A DNA stretch of 64,000 nt, from contig CAYQBY010000001.1 of the NCBI GenBank assembly GCA_964415865.1, forward strand, positions 1 through 64,000, written 5' to 3'. Under the pieces are notes generated by a model. That model saw nothing but the letters and a program-made list of their open reading frames with translations. It did not search any database and had not been told where the DNA came from. The position numbers and the translations under genes were made by a program. Position 1 is the first letter of the stretch. The number at the start of each line of letters is the position of its first letter. Of this stretch, positions 32,338-40,846 are shown piece after piece. Source of the DNA: Thiopontia sp964415865 (GTDB lineage Bacteria; Pseudomonadota; Gammaproteobacteria; GCF-002020875).

Positions 32338-34274
32338 TGGATTTTGATATCCCCTCGGAGGTGCTTGGTGACAAGGGACCATTTGCCAGTGCAATTGACG
32401 GGTTTCAGACTCGTCAGCCACAGATGGAGATGGCTGATGCCGTCGAGATGGCAATAGGGGATGAGAGTGTTCTGGTGGCTGAAGCTGGTACAGGTACTGG
32501 TAAAACCTACGCCTATCTGGTTCCTGCACTGCTATCTGGAAAACGGGTGATTGTCTCAACCGGCACCAAAAACCTGCAGGATCAGCTATATCATCGTGAT
32601 CTTCCTGCAGTACGCAAGATTTTGGGGGCCTCTTCGGTGACTGCATTATTAAAGGGTAGATCAAACTACCTCTGTATCCATAGACTCAATCTGACTGAAG
32701 ACCAGGGACGTTTCTACTCCAGACGAGAGTCAGCCAAGTTCATGAAGATCAGGCGGTGGTCAATGGAGACAGTTAGTGGTGATATTGCAGAGATGAGTGA
32801 TGTGGAGGAGGGGGATATGCTCTGGCCAAGAGTGACCTCAACCGCAGATAACTGTTTGGGGCAGGAGTGTCCGGATTGGGAGGAGTGTCATGTGGTTAAT
32901 GCAAGACGCAGGGCGCAGGAGGCTGATCTTGTTGTGGTCAATCATCACCTCTTTTTTGCCGATATGGCACTTAAGGATGAGGGGTTTGGCGAACTCCTGC
33001 CAGGGGCGAATGCGGTTATCTTTGATGAGGCTCATCAGCTTGCAGAGACGGCAACCAGCTTTTTTGGTGAGCGTATCAGCCATCGTCAGCTACAGGAGCT
33101 TGCGGAGGATACGATTGCAGAGTATCTAACAGATGCTCCTGATCATAAATTATTGCAGGAGTATGCTGATGGATTGAAGAAATCTGTTGCCGATTTTCGT
33201 CTTGTGTTGGATGAATCCATGGGGCGTTATCCATGGGCACAGGTATCTGCAAGATCAGGATTTCAACAGGCTACAGACGATCTGCAGGACTCTATTGAGA
33301 AGTTGACGGCAGAGCTAAAGAAAGTAGCAGATCGTGGCAAGGGGTTGGAGGGGTGTGCACAACGTGGAGATGAATTGCTTGACAGGTTTGTCCGCTTGAC
33401 AGGCACAGCCCCTGCAGGACAGATTCACTGGATGGAGCAGCACAAGAGTGGGTTTGCAATTCACCATACCCCGCTTGAGATCAGGGAGACCTTTCAGGAA
33501 CACATGGCAAGTCGGAAGTGTAGCTGGATCTTTACCTCGGCCACCCTGGCGGTGGATGAAAAATTCGACCATTTTTTGCGCGAGTTCGGAATTGAAGAGG
33601 CAGAGACAGTACGCTGGGAGAGCCCCTTTGATTTCAACAGGCAGTCACTGTTTTTTCATCCCCAGGGGCTTCCGCTCCCCAATAGTCCTGAGTATGGAAC
33701 AAAAATGATGGAGGCAATGTTGCCGGTTATAGAGGCAAGTCAGGGACGTACCTTTCTGCTCTTTACCAGCCACCGTGCATTACGAAGTGCTGCAGAGTTT
33801 TTGCGTGAGCATGAGGTTGAGTTTCCTCTGTTGGTTCAGGGTGAATCACCAAGAAGCCAGTTGCTCGACCGTTTCAGAAGGCTTGGTAATGCCGTACTTC
33901 TTGGGGCCTCAAGCTTCTGGGAAGGGGTGGATGTGCGTGGTGGGGCACTCTCTTGTGTGATTATTGACAAGTTTCCGTTTGCGTCACCGGGTGATCCTGT
34001 ACTACAGGCCAAGATTCAGGCGTTGAGCAGTGAGGGTCGTAATGCCTTTATGGAGCTGCAGTTGCCACGAGCAGTTATTGCGCTACGCCAGGGGGCAGGA
34101 AGATTGATTCGTGATGTGGAGGATAGAGGGTTGTTTGTTGTCTGTGATTCCAGACTGTTAAAGAAAAGCTATGGCCATACCTTCCTCAACAGCCTTCCAG
34201 ATATGGCAAGAACACGTAAAATTGAGGATGTGGTGGAGTTCTTCGAAACGGATAGGAGAGATGTGGCGGCATGA
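32337..34274 (+). CDS. yoaA: DinG/XPD-family DNA helicase YoaA
   Basis: A 645-residue SF2 5'-3' helicase with an Fe-S domain, acting in DNA damage tolerance. Walker A EAGTGTGKTYAY near 47-58, DEAH in IFDEAHQLAE near 230, and C-terminal motif VI-like LRQGAGRLIRD near 585. The four Fe-S cysteines are C113, C173, C178 and C184 (CLGQECPDWEEC). The length matches YoaA more than DinG (about 715). It begins with TGATG overlapping the LpoP-like stop (TTG three bases earlier is less likely), and tsaB follows with ATGA overlap. Confidence 0.92.
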   Translation: MDFDIPSEVLGDKGPFASAIDGFQTRQPQMEMADAVEMAIGDESVLVAEAGTGTGKTYAYLVPALLSGKRVIVSTGTKNLQDQLYHRDLPAVRKILGASSVTALLKGRSNYLCIHRLNLTEDQGRFYSRRESAKFMKIRRWSMETVSGDIAEMSDVEEGDMLWPRVTSTADNCLGQECPDWEECHVVNARRRAQEADLVVVNHHLFFADMALKDEGFGELLPGANAVIFDEAHQLAETATSFFGERISHRQLQELAEDTIAEYLTDAPDHKLLQEYADGLKKSVADFRLVLDESMGRYPWAQVSARSGFQQATDDLQDSIEKLTAELKKVADRGKGLEGCAQRGDELLDRFVRLTGTAPAGQIHWMEQHKSGFAIHHTPLEIRETFQEHMASRKCSWIFTSATLAVDEKFDHFLREFGIEEAETVRWESPFDFNRQSLFFHPQGLPLPNSPEYGTKMMEAMLPVIEASQGRTFLLFTSHRALRSAAEFLREHEVEFPLLVQGESPRSQLLDRFRRLGNAVLLGASSFWEGVDVRGGALSCVIIDKFPFASPGDPVLQAKIQALSSEGRNAFMELQLPRAVIALRQGAGRLIRDVEDRGLFVVCDSRLLKKSYGHTFLNSLPDMARTRKIEDVVEFFETDRRDVAA

Positions 34275-34978
34275 GCAACAATCGTAGTCATAACAAAGAG
34301 ATTAGAATTCTTGCGATTGATACCGTTACAGAGGGATGCTCTGCTGCACTACTGGTAGGTAATGAGGTGGAGGAAAAGTTTGAGATAACACCGCGTGGCC
34401 ATACCAAGCGAATTTTACCTATGGTGGACGAGCTTCTATTAGAGGCAGAAATTTCACTCTCCATACTTGATGCTATCGCTTTTGACAGAGGCCCAGGCAG
34501 CTTTACCGGGTTACGAATAACCGCAGGCGTGGTGCAGGGGCTGGCCTACGGAGCAAATCTTCCGGTAATTCCAGTCTCCTCACTGGCAGCTCTCGCCTTC
34601 GCCTCATATAGTGAGAATCAAAACAAAAATATCCTGGCGGCGATTGATGCCAGAATGGGTGAAGTCTACTGCGGGTACTACCGAATCAATGATCACGGTC
34701 TTCCTGAATTGGTTGGTGAAGAGTCTGTGCTTTCACCTGATAAAATCACAAAACCGCAAGGTTCGTGGGTTGGAGTTGGTAGTGGGTTTGAGAGTTACAA
34801 AGAAGAGCTTAAGGAGCACTTTGGAGAGAACTTGGTTCAGATGGATGGTGATGCGCTCCCTCATGCAAAAGAGATTGCTCGCCTGGCTCTTCACGAGTTT
34901 GAACATGGAATGGTGTTAACCCCAGAAGAGGCACAGCCAGTCTATTTGAGGAACCAGGTGGTTCACCAGAAGAGTTAG
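34271..34978 (+). CDS. tsaB: tRNA threonylcarbamoyladenosine synthesis protein TsaB
   Basis: TsaB pairs with TsaD and TsaE to install t6A37 on ANN-decoding tRNAs. The 235-residue ASKHA-fold protein begins ILAIDTVTEGCSAALL, with GHTKRILPMVDELL near 42 and DRGPGSFTGLRITAGVVQGLAYG near 75-97 as its signature. The rimI gene that often follows is absent; a small membrane protein follows instead. ATGA overlap with yoaA. Confidence 0.95.
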   Translation: MSNNRSHNKEIRILAIDTVTEGCSAALLVGNEVEEKFEITPRGHTKRILPMVDELLLEAEISLSILDAIAFDRGPGSFTGLRITAGVVQGLAYGANLPVIPVSSLAALAFASYSENQNKNILAAIDARMGEVYCGYYRINDHGLPELVGEESVLSPDKITKPQGSWVGVGSGFESYKEELKEHFGENLVQMDGDALPHAKEIARLALHEFEHGMVLTPEEAQPVYLRNQVVHQKS

Positions 34979-34997
34979 ATCGGTTGTCTCAATTCAG

Positions 34998-35426
34998 ATG
35001 TCAAGATATCTCGTAACAACCCACCGTACCCTCAAAATTTTGGCAGCACTCTTTTGGTATGTAGGTGGTATTGTTCTGGTGTTAAAGGGGAGTAGCCTTT
35101 TGGTGGAAGCGGATACGCTAAAGCCTGAACAAAATTGGACTTTGCAGGCTGTTGTCATTGGACTACTCATTGGAATGCTGAAAGCAAAATATCTTTTCAG
35201 CAAGAGCTGCAAGAAAAACCTCTCCAGAATAGCTTTGTTAAAAGAGCCTAAAGTATGGCAATGCTTCAGGCCACGATTCTTTATGTTTTTGGCAATTATG
35301 GCTATGGCTGGGGTAACGTTATCCGGGATGGCTCACAACGACTACATCTTTCTAATCAGCGTGGCTATACTTGATATCAGTATTGCAACAGCTCTTTTGG
35401 CAAGTAGCTATCTCTTTTGGAAGTAA
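34998..35426 (+). CDS. Small integral membrane protein of unknown function
   Basis: A 142-residue protein with four hydrophobic segments (near 12-32, 46-62, 90-110 and 114-138) and basic loops (KSCKKNLSRIALLKEPKVWQ between TM2 and TM3). No enzyme motif or known domain is recognised. Charged inside loops suggest both termini are cytoplasmic. It lies 19 bp after tsaB and is the last gene of the long leu-trp-mrcB run before a strong terminator. Confidence 0.8.
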   Translation: MSRYLVTTHRTLKILAALFWYVGGIVLVLKGSSLLVEADTLKPEQNWTLQAVVIGLLIGMLKAKYLFSKSCKKNLSRIALLKEPKVWQCFRPRFFMFLAIMAMAGVTLSGMAHNDYIFLISVAILDISIATALLASSYLFWK

Positions 35427-35486
35427 GTGGTGATTTAGGTGTTGCCTGGTTACTTTTCAGCAGAGTGGATCGGTAACAGATATTAC

Positions 35487-35525
35487 AAAAAAATCCCCAT
35501 GGTGTTGATTCATGGGGATTTTGTT
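35487..35525. terminator. Bidirectional terminator between convergent operons
   Basis: AAAATCCCCATG (35490-35501) pairs with CATGGGGATTTT (35511-35522) around a 9-base loop, with A and T tracts on either side. It ends both the rightward run and the leftward map-glnD-aminotransferase unit. Confidence 0.9.
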
Positions 35526-35545
35526 TGGGATTTTAGTGAATGATT

Positions 35546-36784
35546 CTAATCAAAAACAAACTCTCCATTTCCGAGTCTCTTTTTGATCTCTCCAATTACT
35601 CTCTCTTCATCGGCCCCATCTTTGGCTACAAAGGTGACAGAGAAGCGGATGTAGTTTCCAGCATCATCCCACGGTACGGTGGAGATCATTTTCTCCTTAA
35701 TCAGGTATTGAGAGAATGCCTCTCCACTATCAAAACTGATTCCGTCCTTGGTTCCGGTTGGTGCTTTTACATATAGATAGAAGGTGGCTTTTGGTTTTTT
35801 GATCTCAAAACCTGCACTGGTCAATGCATCCACCAGCAGTTCATGTCTTCTGGAGTATTTGGCGCTGGTCTTTTCGGTAATCTCTGGATGTTGCAGACAG
35901 TAGATGCCAGCATACTGGATTGCGGCAAACTGACCAGAATCGTTATTGTCCTTGATAGCAGCAAATGCCTTGACCATGAGCTCATTGCCGGCAATAAATG
36001 CAAGACGCCACCCTGTCATATTGTACGCCTTGGAAAGTGACTGGATTGCTACGCCAACCTCCTTGGCTCCATCCACGTTAAGGAAGGAGAATGGTTTCTC
36101 GCCGTCAAAGGTGAGTGCCGCATATGCCTCGTCTGATACGATCATGACGTTGTTATCTTTGGCAAACTGAATAGCCTTTTTGTAGAAGGCTTCTGTAGCG
36201 ACTGCACCGGTTGGATTGTTGGGGTAGTTGAGGTAGAGAAGCTTGGCTCTCTTCTTTTGATCATCGGTCAAGCTGTCGAGGTCTGGTAGAAAATTGTTCT
36301 CTTCCAGCAGTGGAAGATTAACTACCTCACCACCCACGCCCTGGGTTGTGGTGCCTAGTAGAGGGTATCCTGGAGTGGTCATAATGGTGATGTCACCAGG
36401 GTTGATGAAGGCTATGGGGAGCAGTGCAAGTACAGGCTTGCTTCCAATACCATGGTTTATCTCGCTGTCTGGATTCAGTCCTTTTACTCCGAATACGCTA
36501 TCCATATATATAGCAGCGGCATCCTTAAAGGCCTGTATGCCATTATCGGTATAACCACGGTTCTCCCAGTTTTTGGCCTCTTTGTAAAGGACATCAATAA
36601 CCTCAGGCTCTGCCATCCAGTCGGGCTCACCAACCCCCATATCGATCATCTCTGTCTCTGGGTTGGCCTCCATGGCTGCCCGTTTTGCTCTTTTGATTTT
36701 TTCGAATTTATAGATATTGGTATCCTTACCAAACTGGTCTCCACCGATACGGTCAGCAAAGAGTTGCTGGATGTAGCTTTCCAT
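35546..36784 (-). CDS. dapL: Class I/II PLP aminotransferase, probable LL-diaminopimelate aminotransferase
   Basis: A 412-residue fold-type I aminotransferase. The PLP lysine is K252 in QSLSKAYNMTGWR; NYPNNPTGA near 186 binds substrate/PLP, and a C-terminal Arg in IRFSVTF binds the carboxylate. The N-terminal YKFEKIKRAKRAA and IDMGVGEPDWMAEPEVID and the ENRGYTDNG segment resemble LL-diaminopimelate aminotransferases of the type found in anaerobes and deltaproteobacteria. That enzyme makes LL-DAP in one step, bypassing the succinylase branch. In gammaproteobacteria the map-glnD locus usually carries succinyl-DAP aminotransferase dapC, so the site agrees with lysine/DAP metabolism while the type is unusual. 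Fold and site are firm; exact substrate is inferred. Confidence 0.85.
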   Translation of the reverse strand: MESYIQQLFADRIGGDQFGKDTNIYKFEKIKRAKRAAMEANPETEMIDMGVGEPDWMAEPEVIDVLYKEAKNWENRGYTDNGIQAFKDAAAIYMDSVFGVKGLNPDSEINHGIGSKPVLALLPIAFINPGDITIMTTPGYPLLGTTTQGVGGEVVNLPLLEENNFLPDLDSLTDDQKKRAKLLYLNYPNNPTGAVATEAFYKKAIQFAKDNNVMIVSDEAYAALTFDGEKPFSFLNVDGAKEVGVAIQSLSKAYNMTGWRLAFIAGNELMVKAFAAIKDNNDSGQFAAIQYAGIYCLQHPEITEKTSAKYSRRHELLVDALTSAGFEIKKPKATFYLYVKAPTGTKDGISFDSGEAFSQYLIKEKMISTVPWDDAGNYIRFSVTFVAKDGADEERVIGEIKKRLGNGEFVFD

Positions 36785-36858
36785 GATTTCTCTATCCTTA
36801 TGTTCTGAAAGTTTTCTGTGTCTTTAAAATAGTTGCGGGATTGTAACGATTACCAGGA

Positions 36859-37206
36859 TTAGATGCATCCACCACAGCTTCCACAGCTCCAATCATTTTC
36901 GTTGATCGCTTGGTAAAACCAGCTTAGGTGTTGTTCATCAAGAGGAATACCGTGCTCTGCAAAAAAAGATGTAATCCATGTCATGTTTTCCAGAATCCAT
37001 TCATCCTCCTCCAACCCTTCGGCAAATTCTGGATCATCAGGGTATAGGTAGCTGTAGATACCAAAGGTACCCATCTCTTCTTCCCTCTTTATGGCAGGAA
37101 GCTGTATTGGTTTGCCTTGATATTTGATCTCCCAGTGACCGAGGCAGACTGTATGACCCTGTTCTGACCAGTTGGCTAAAAATGGGTTGTTATTATGGTC
37201 ACTCAT
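36859..37206 (-). CDS. Small protein with C-terminal Cys-Gly cluster, unknown function
   Basis: A 115-residue acidic soluble protein. The body is rich in aromatic and acidic residues (FGIYSYLYPDDPEFAEGLEEDEW) and the C-terminus ends SCGSCGGCI, three cysteines in CxxCxxC spacing that could bind a metal or take part in redox. No known domain is recognised. Its last codon region abuts glnD: the ATG at 37206 overlaps the glnD stop by one base, so the two are cotranscribed and coupled. It sits between glnD and the aminotransferase, a place where other gammaproteobacteria carry dapC or dapD neighbours. Confidence 0.82.
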   Translation of the reverse strand: MSDHNNNPFLANWSEQGHTVCLGHWEIKYQGKPIQLPAIKREEEMGTFGIYSYLYPDDPEFAEGLEEDEWILENMTWITSFFAEHGIPLDEQHLSWFYQAINENDWSCGSCGGCI

Positions 37207-39851
37207 TATTGGTCAAGTGCCTCCCGGATTTGGCTGCTGATCAACTGGTTCTTTGTCTCATCATCCAGAGGGGTGTTGTCCTGATTTGTAACCCAGAAGA
37301 GATCTTCAACCCGTTCTCCCAAAGTGGCAATTTTTGCTGCATGTACACGAATATTGCACTCCATCAGAGAGCGGCAGATGGTTGAGAGAAGCCCTGGCCG
37401 GTCGGTGGCGTTGATTTCAAGAATGGTCTGCTGTTTTCGCTGCTCTTGGCGGAATATAACCTCGCTCGCTTCACGAAAATGTTTCTGGTGACGGGAGTGA
37501 CGAAAGGCGACAGGTTGAGCCAACAAGGTGGGCTGCTGGATTTCTTTGCGAATAGTATTTTTGATTTTATTCATCCATACAGGATCCTGAATGGTATCGC
37601 CATGTTGATCCAATACAGTAAACAGATCCAACGCATAGCTATCCAGAGTGGTGTTGATCTTGGCTGCCTGAATATTTAGGCCCAGAAATTCCAGGGTGTG
37701 CACCAGGATTGAGAAGAGGAACTGACGATCCTGGTTGTAGATAAGGATCTCGCTCCCACCGTGGTGACTCTTCCTGTTGAACTTGATGAGTGGAAGCTGT
37801 TCGGCATTCAGGATAGAGCTGGTATGCCAGTAGATCTCTTTAGGGTCATGTTTTTGGAAGTACTCTTCTTCGAAATTTGCCCAGAGCAGTTCTGTCTCTG
37901 CAGAGGATTCATCTTGTTTGGCAAGGAGTGCCATGGCATCCCTCTTGCGGCTCTCTACCACCTGTTTATCATCAAGAGTGGAGGGGTGATGAAGACCCTG
38001 CGTCAAGGTATTGCAGGTCTGTTGGTAGAGGCGTGAGAGCAAGGAGTCCTTGAAGTGGTTCCATAATGTATTATTGGTGGCGCGGATATCTGCAACTGTA
38101 AGCAGGTAGAGCATCTCTAGTCTTGACTGCCGACCAACCTTCTGGGCAAAGGCATTGATCTCTGCAGGATCATCAATGTCCTTTCTCTGCGCAACTGTGG
38201 ACATGCTCAGATGGTTCTCAACCAGCCAGGAGACATCTTCTGTGGTGTCATGGTCTATCTGGTGCTGCTGACAGAACTCTCGGGCAATCTCCCTTCCAAG
38301 CTTGGAGTGATCTCCTCCTTGGCCCTTGGCGATATCATGAAATAGTGCTGCCAGATAGAGGCGTTCAGGGTGTCTGATATGACTGATCAGCTCACTGAGC
38401 TTGGGGGATTCATGGTGAAACTCAGGTATTGTCAGTCGCCTCAGATTACGGATAACAAACAGGGTGTGTTCATCCACTGTATAGGCATGAAAGAGGTCGT
38501 ACTGCATTAATCCTATTATTTTTTCAAATGATGGAAGATAGGCGCCCAGGATCCCGTATCTGTTCATGCGGCGTAGCACATGTGTCAATCCGTTGGGTTG
38601 ATAGAAGAGTTGCAGAAATAGCTGTTGGTGTTGCCGGTTCTGCCGAAAATCCACATCAATAGTGTGTCGTGCTGCACGTATCTGGCGAATTGTCTCTGCA
38701 GTGACACCCTGAACATCAGGATGGTCACGTATGGTTATAAATAGTGTGAGGATAAGTGATGGATGTTCTTTTAAGGCATTATTTTTCAGCAGGGTTAGGT
38801 AGCCTCTATCAAGCCCAAAATTTTCATCAAGAGGGGTAGGTAACTGTTCTGCAGATGGTGTTAACAACTTCTCTTCAAATAGCTGCAGTAGCATCTCATT
38901 CAAGAGAGAGAGCTCCCGGATAATGCGGAAGTAGCTATGCATGAATGACTCGACACCTCTGCTTTGTCCACTATCAAGGTGGCCGAAGTGTTGTGCCAGT
39001 TCAGGTTGATGTTCAAATAGTAGTCTCTCTTCGGCGCGTCCTGCAATCAGGTGCAGCGCAAAACGGATCTCCCATAGTCGCTCTTGTCCAGCCTCTAGAT
39101 CAGCAGCCTCATTTTTGGTCAGGAAGTTGTGGTCGACAAGTTCATCGAAGTAGTGTGATTTTGCCCCAAAGTGGCGACGTGTGACCCAGAGGATATTCTG
39201 TATATCTCTTAACCCACCAGGTCCCTCTTTGATGTTTGGCTCCAGGTTGTAGGCAGTATCATTCTGTTTTGCCAGCCTGCTTTTTTGCTCATTGCGTTTG
39301 GCAACAAAGAATGGTCCGCTGGGCCATATTGAGTCATCCGTTATATGTTGTTGTAGTTGATTAAATATAGTTTCCGAACCTGATAGGAGACGTGATTCCA
39401 GTAGATTGGTCGCTACGGTAATGTCTGCACGCCCCTCTTCAAGACACTCCTGAATTGAGCGTACGCTGTGGCCGATCTGTAGATTCAGATCCCAAAGCAG
39501 GGTAATAAAGGTCTCAATTGATCCACTCTTTTCTCCCTCCTGCGGAATAATCAGCAGGTCAATATCAGAGAAAGGGTGGAGCTCACGACGTCCATATCCC
39601 CCAACAGCAACAAGAGAGGTCGCTGATTTATGGGGTGTTATCTTGTTCCAGATTTTCTTTAACAGGTAGTCGATGACATCACTACGAGCTCTTATCAGGG
39701 TTCTGGCAGAGTCACCATCATGGAACTGTTGGGCAATCTGCTCCTGACTGGCTTGGAGAATTCCCCTGATCTTGAGCGGTTCGATGGTTTTGCCATCAAT
39801 AGCCTCACTCAGTGCGCTGTCCAGTGAAGTACTCAGCGGACTACAGGTCAT
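37206..39851 (-). CDS. glnD: Bifunctional uridylyltransferase/uridylyl-removing enzyme GlnD
   Basis: GlnD senses glutamine and modifies PII proteins, setting nitrogen control. The 881-residue protein has the nucleotidyltransferase motif VGGYGRRELHPFSDIDLLI near 83-101, the linked PII-NT helical domain, the HD phosphohydrolase domain (LAALFHDIAKGQGGDHSK near 508-525), and two C-terminal ACT domains (AFRHSRHQKHFREASEVIF onward and INATDRPGLLSTICRSL near 810). Length and order are typical. It overlaps map by 11 bp at its start. Confidence 0.96.
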   Translation of the reverse strand: MTCSPLSTSLDSALSEAIDGKTIEPLKIRGILQASQEQIAQQFHDGDSARTLIRARSDVIDYLLKKIWNKITPHKSATSLVAVGGYGRRELHPFSDIDLLIIPQEGEKSGSIETFITLLWDLNLQIGHSVRSIQECLEEGRADITVATNLLESRLLSGSETIFNQLQQHITDDSIWPSGPFFVAKRNEQKSRLAKQNDTAYNLEPNIKEGPGGLRDIQNILWVTRRHFGAKSHYFDELVDHNFLTKNEAADLEAGQERLWEIRFALHLIAGRAEERLLFEHQPELAQHFGHLDSGQSRGVESFMHSYFRIIRELSLLNEMLLQLFEEKLLTPSAEQLPTPLDENFGLDRGYLTLLKNNALKEHPSLILTLFITIRDHPDVQGVTAETIRQIRAARHTIDVDFRQNRQHQQLFLQLFYQPNGLTHVLRRMNRYGILGAYLPSFEKIIGLMQYDLFHAYTVDEHTLFVIRNLRRLTIPEFHHESPKLSELISHIRHPERLYLAALFHDIAKGQGGDHSKLGREIAREFCQQHQIDHDTTEDVSWLVENHLSMSTVAQRKDIDDPAEINAFAQKVGRQSRLEMLYLLTVADIRATNNTLWNHFKDSLLSRLYQQTCNTLTQGLHHPSTLDDKQVVESRKRDAMALLAKQDESSAETELLWANFEEEYFQKHDPKEIYWHTSSILNAEQLPLIKFNRKSHHGGSEILIYNQDRQFLFSILVHTLEFLGLNIQAAKINTTLDSYALDLFTVLDQHGDTIQDPVWMNKIKNTIRKEIQQPTLLAQPVAFRHSRHQKHFREASEVIFRQEQRKQQTILEINATDRPGLLSTICRSLMECNIRVHAAKIATLGERVEDLFWVTNQDNTPLDDETKNQLISSQIREALDQ

Positions 39852-40614
39852 CCTCTTCCTTTCTGTGGGTCAGAACCTCTACCCCGCTCTCGGTAACAAG
39901 TAGGGTATGTTCCCATTGTGCAGAGAGGCTGCGATCTTTGGTGGTAACAGTCCAATTATCCTTTGGATTTAATCTACTATGGCGTTTGCCAGCATTGATC
40001 ATCGGTTCAATAGTGAAGATCATTCCTGTCTCCAGGATTGGCCCTGTCCCTTTTTCACCATAATGTAAAACCTGTGGCTCCTCATGGAAATCCTTGCCTA
40101 TGCCATGACCGCAGTATTCGTGAACTACCGAAAAGTTATATTTTTCTGCATGTTTCTGAATGGCGTAACCTATATCTCCCAGATGAATGCCAGGTTTTAC
40201 CAGCTCTATTCCCTTGAGCAGACATTCTCGGGATATCTGTACAAGGCGTTGAGCTCGAATGGGAATTTTGCCAATAGTGAACATCTTACTGGTGTCGCCA
40301 TGATATCCATCCTTGATAACAGTGATATCAATATTGATGATATCTCCCTTCTTGAGCCTCTTGTCTCCCGGTATTCCATGACAGATAACATGGTTGACTG
40401 AGGTGCAGATCGATTTTGGAAACCCATGGTAGTTGAGGGGGGCAGGAGTTGCATGCTGAATATTTACGATGTAGTCATGGCAGATCTGGTCAAGTTCCGC
40501 AGTGGTGACCCCTGCTACAACATGAGGTTCAATCATAACCAGTACATCAGCAGCCAGACGGCCAGCTATGCGCATTTTTTCAATCTCTTCGGCGGTTTTA
40601 ATGATGATGCTCAT
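39841..40614 (-). CDS. map: Methionine aminopeptidase type I
   Basis: Map removes N-terminal methionine from new proteins. The 257-residue enzyme shows the metal ligands: DITVIKDGYHGDTSKMF near 98-114 (two Asp), HEYCGHGIGKDFHEEP near 172-187 (His), MIFTIEPMIN near 203 (Glu) and SAQWEHTLLVT near 236 (Glu). The map gene divergent from rpsB-tsf is a standard proteobacterial arrangement. No strong Shine-Dalgarno sequence precedes the ATG. Confidence 0.96.
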   Translation of the reverse strand: MSIIIKTAEEIEKMRIAGRLAADVLVMIEPHVVAGVTTAELDQICHDYIVNIQHATPAPLNYHGFPKSICTSVNHVICHGIPGDKRLKKGDIINIDITVIKDGYHGDTSKMFTIGKIPIRAQRLVQISRECLLKGIELVKPGIHLGDIGYAIQKHAEKYNFSVVHEYCGHGIGKDFHEEPQVLHYGEKGTGPILETGMIFTIEPMINAGKRHSRLNPKDNWTVTTKDRSLSAQWEHTLLVTESGVEVLTHRKEEDDL

Positions 40615-40640
40615 AATCGAAACGGTTATGTAAAGTCTGT

Positions 40641-40669
40641 TTGTTTAAAATGGTAGTGCGTAGTATACT
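40641..40669 (+). promoter_or_regulatory. rpsB-tsf promoter with GC-rich discriminator
   Basis: TTGTTT (40641-40646), a 17-bp spacer and TATACT (40664-40669), followed by TCGCGCGC. A GC-rich discriminator after the -10 is typical of ribosomal promoters under stringent (ppGpp/DksA) control. The start would be near 40676. Confidence 0.6.
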
Positions 40670-40675
40670 TCGCGC

Positions 40676-40846
40676 GCATTTTCTGTGAGGGAAAGTGTAA
40701 TTTAAATTCACACGCATGCCGTCATTATGAGCCCGGGTGTCGCTTTAACAGGTGATTGGGATCATCAGGTCTGCGGAGGCAAAACCCAAAGTAACTGTTG
40801 GTTTACTATAAAGTCAAACAGTTGCGAAAATTTGAGAGAGAAAATT
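40676..40846 (+). promoter_or_regulatory. Long rpsB 5' leader, possible S2 autoregulation site
   Basis: About 170 bases separate the predicted transcription start from the rpsB ATG. AACTGTT (40793-40799) pairs perfectly with AACAGTT (40817-40823) shortly before the start region, and TGAT/ATCA and other short pairings lie upstream. In gammaproteobacteria S2 represses its own mRNA through a conserved rpsB leader; a similar role here is inferred from position and length only. Confidence 0.45.

Noticed and set aside
40727..40846. 40-codon N-terminal extension of S2
   Set aside because: It lies in the untranslated leader, has no S2 similarity, and the inner ATG has a GAGAGAG ribosome-binding site and the family N-terminus.
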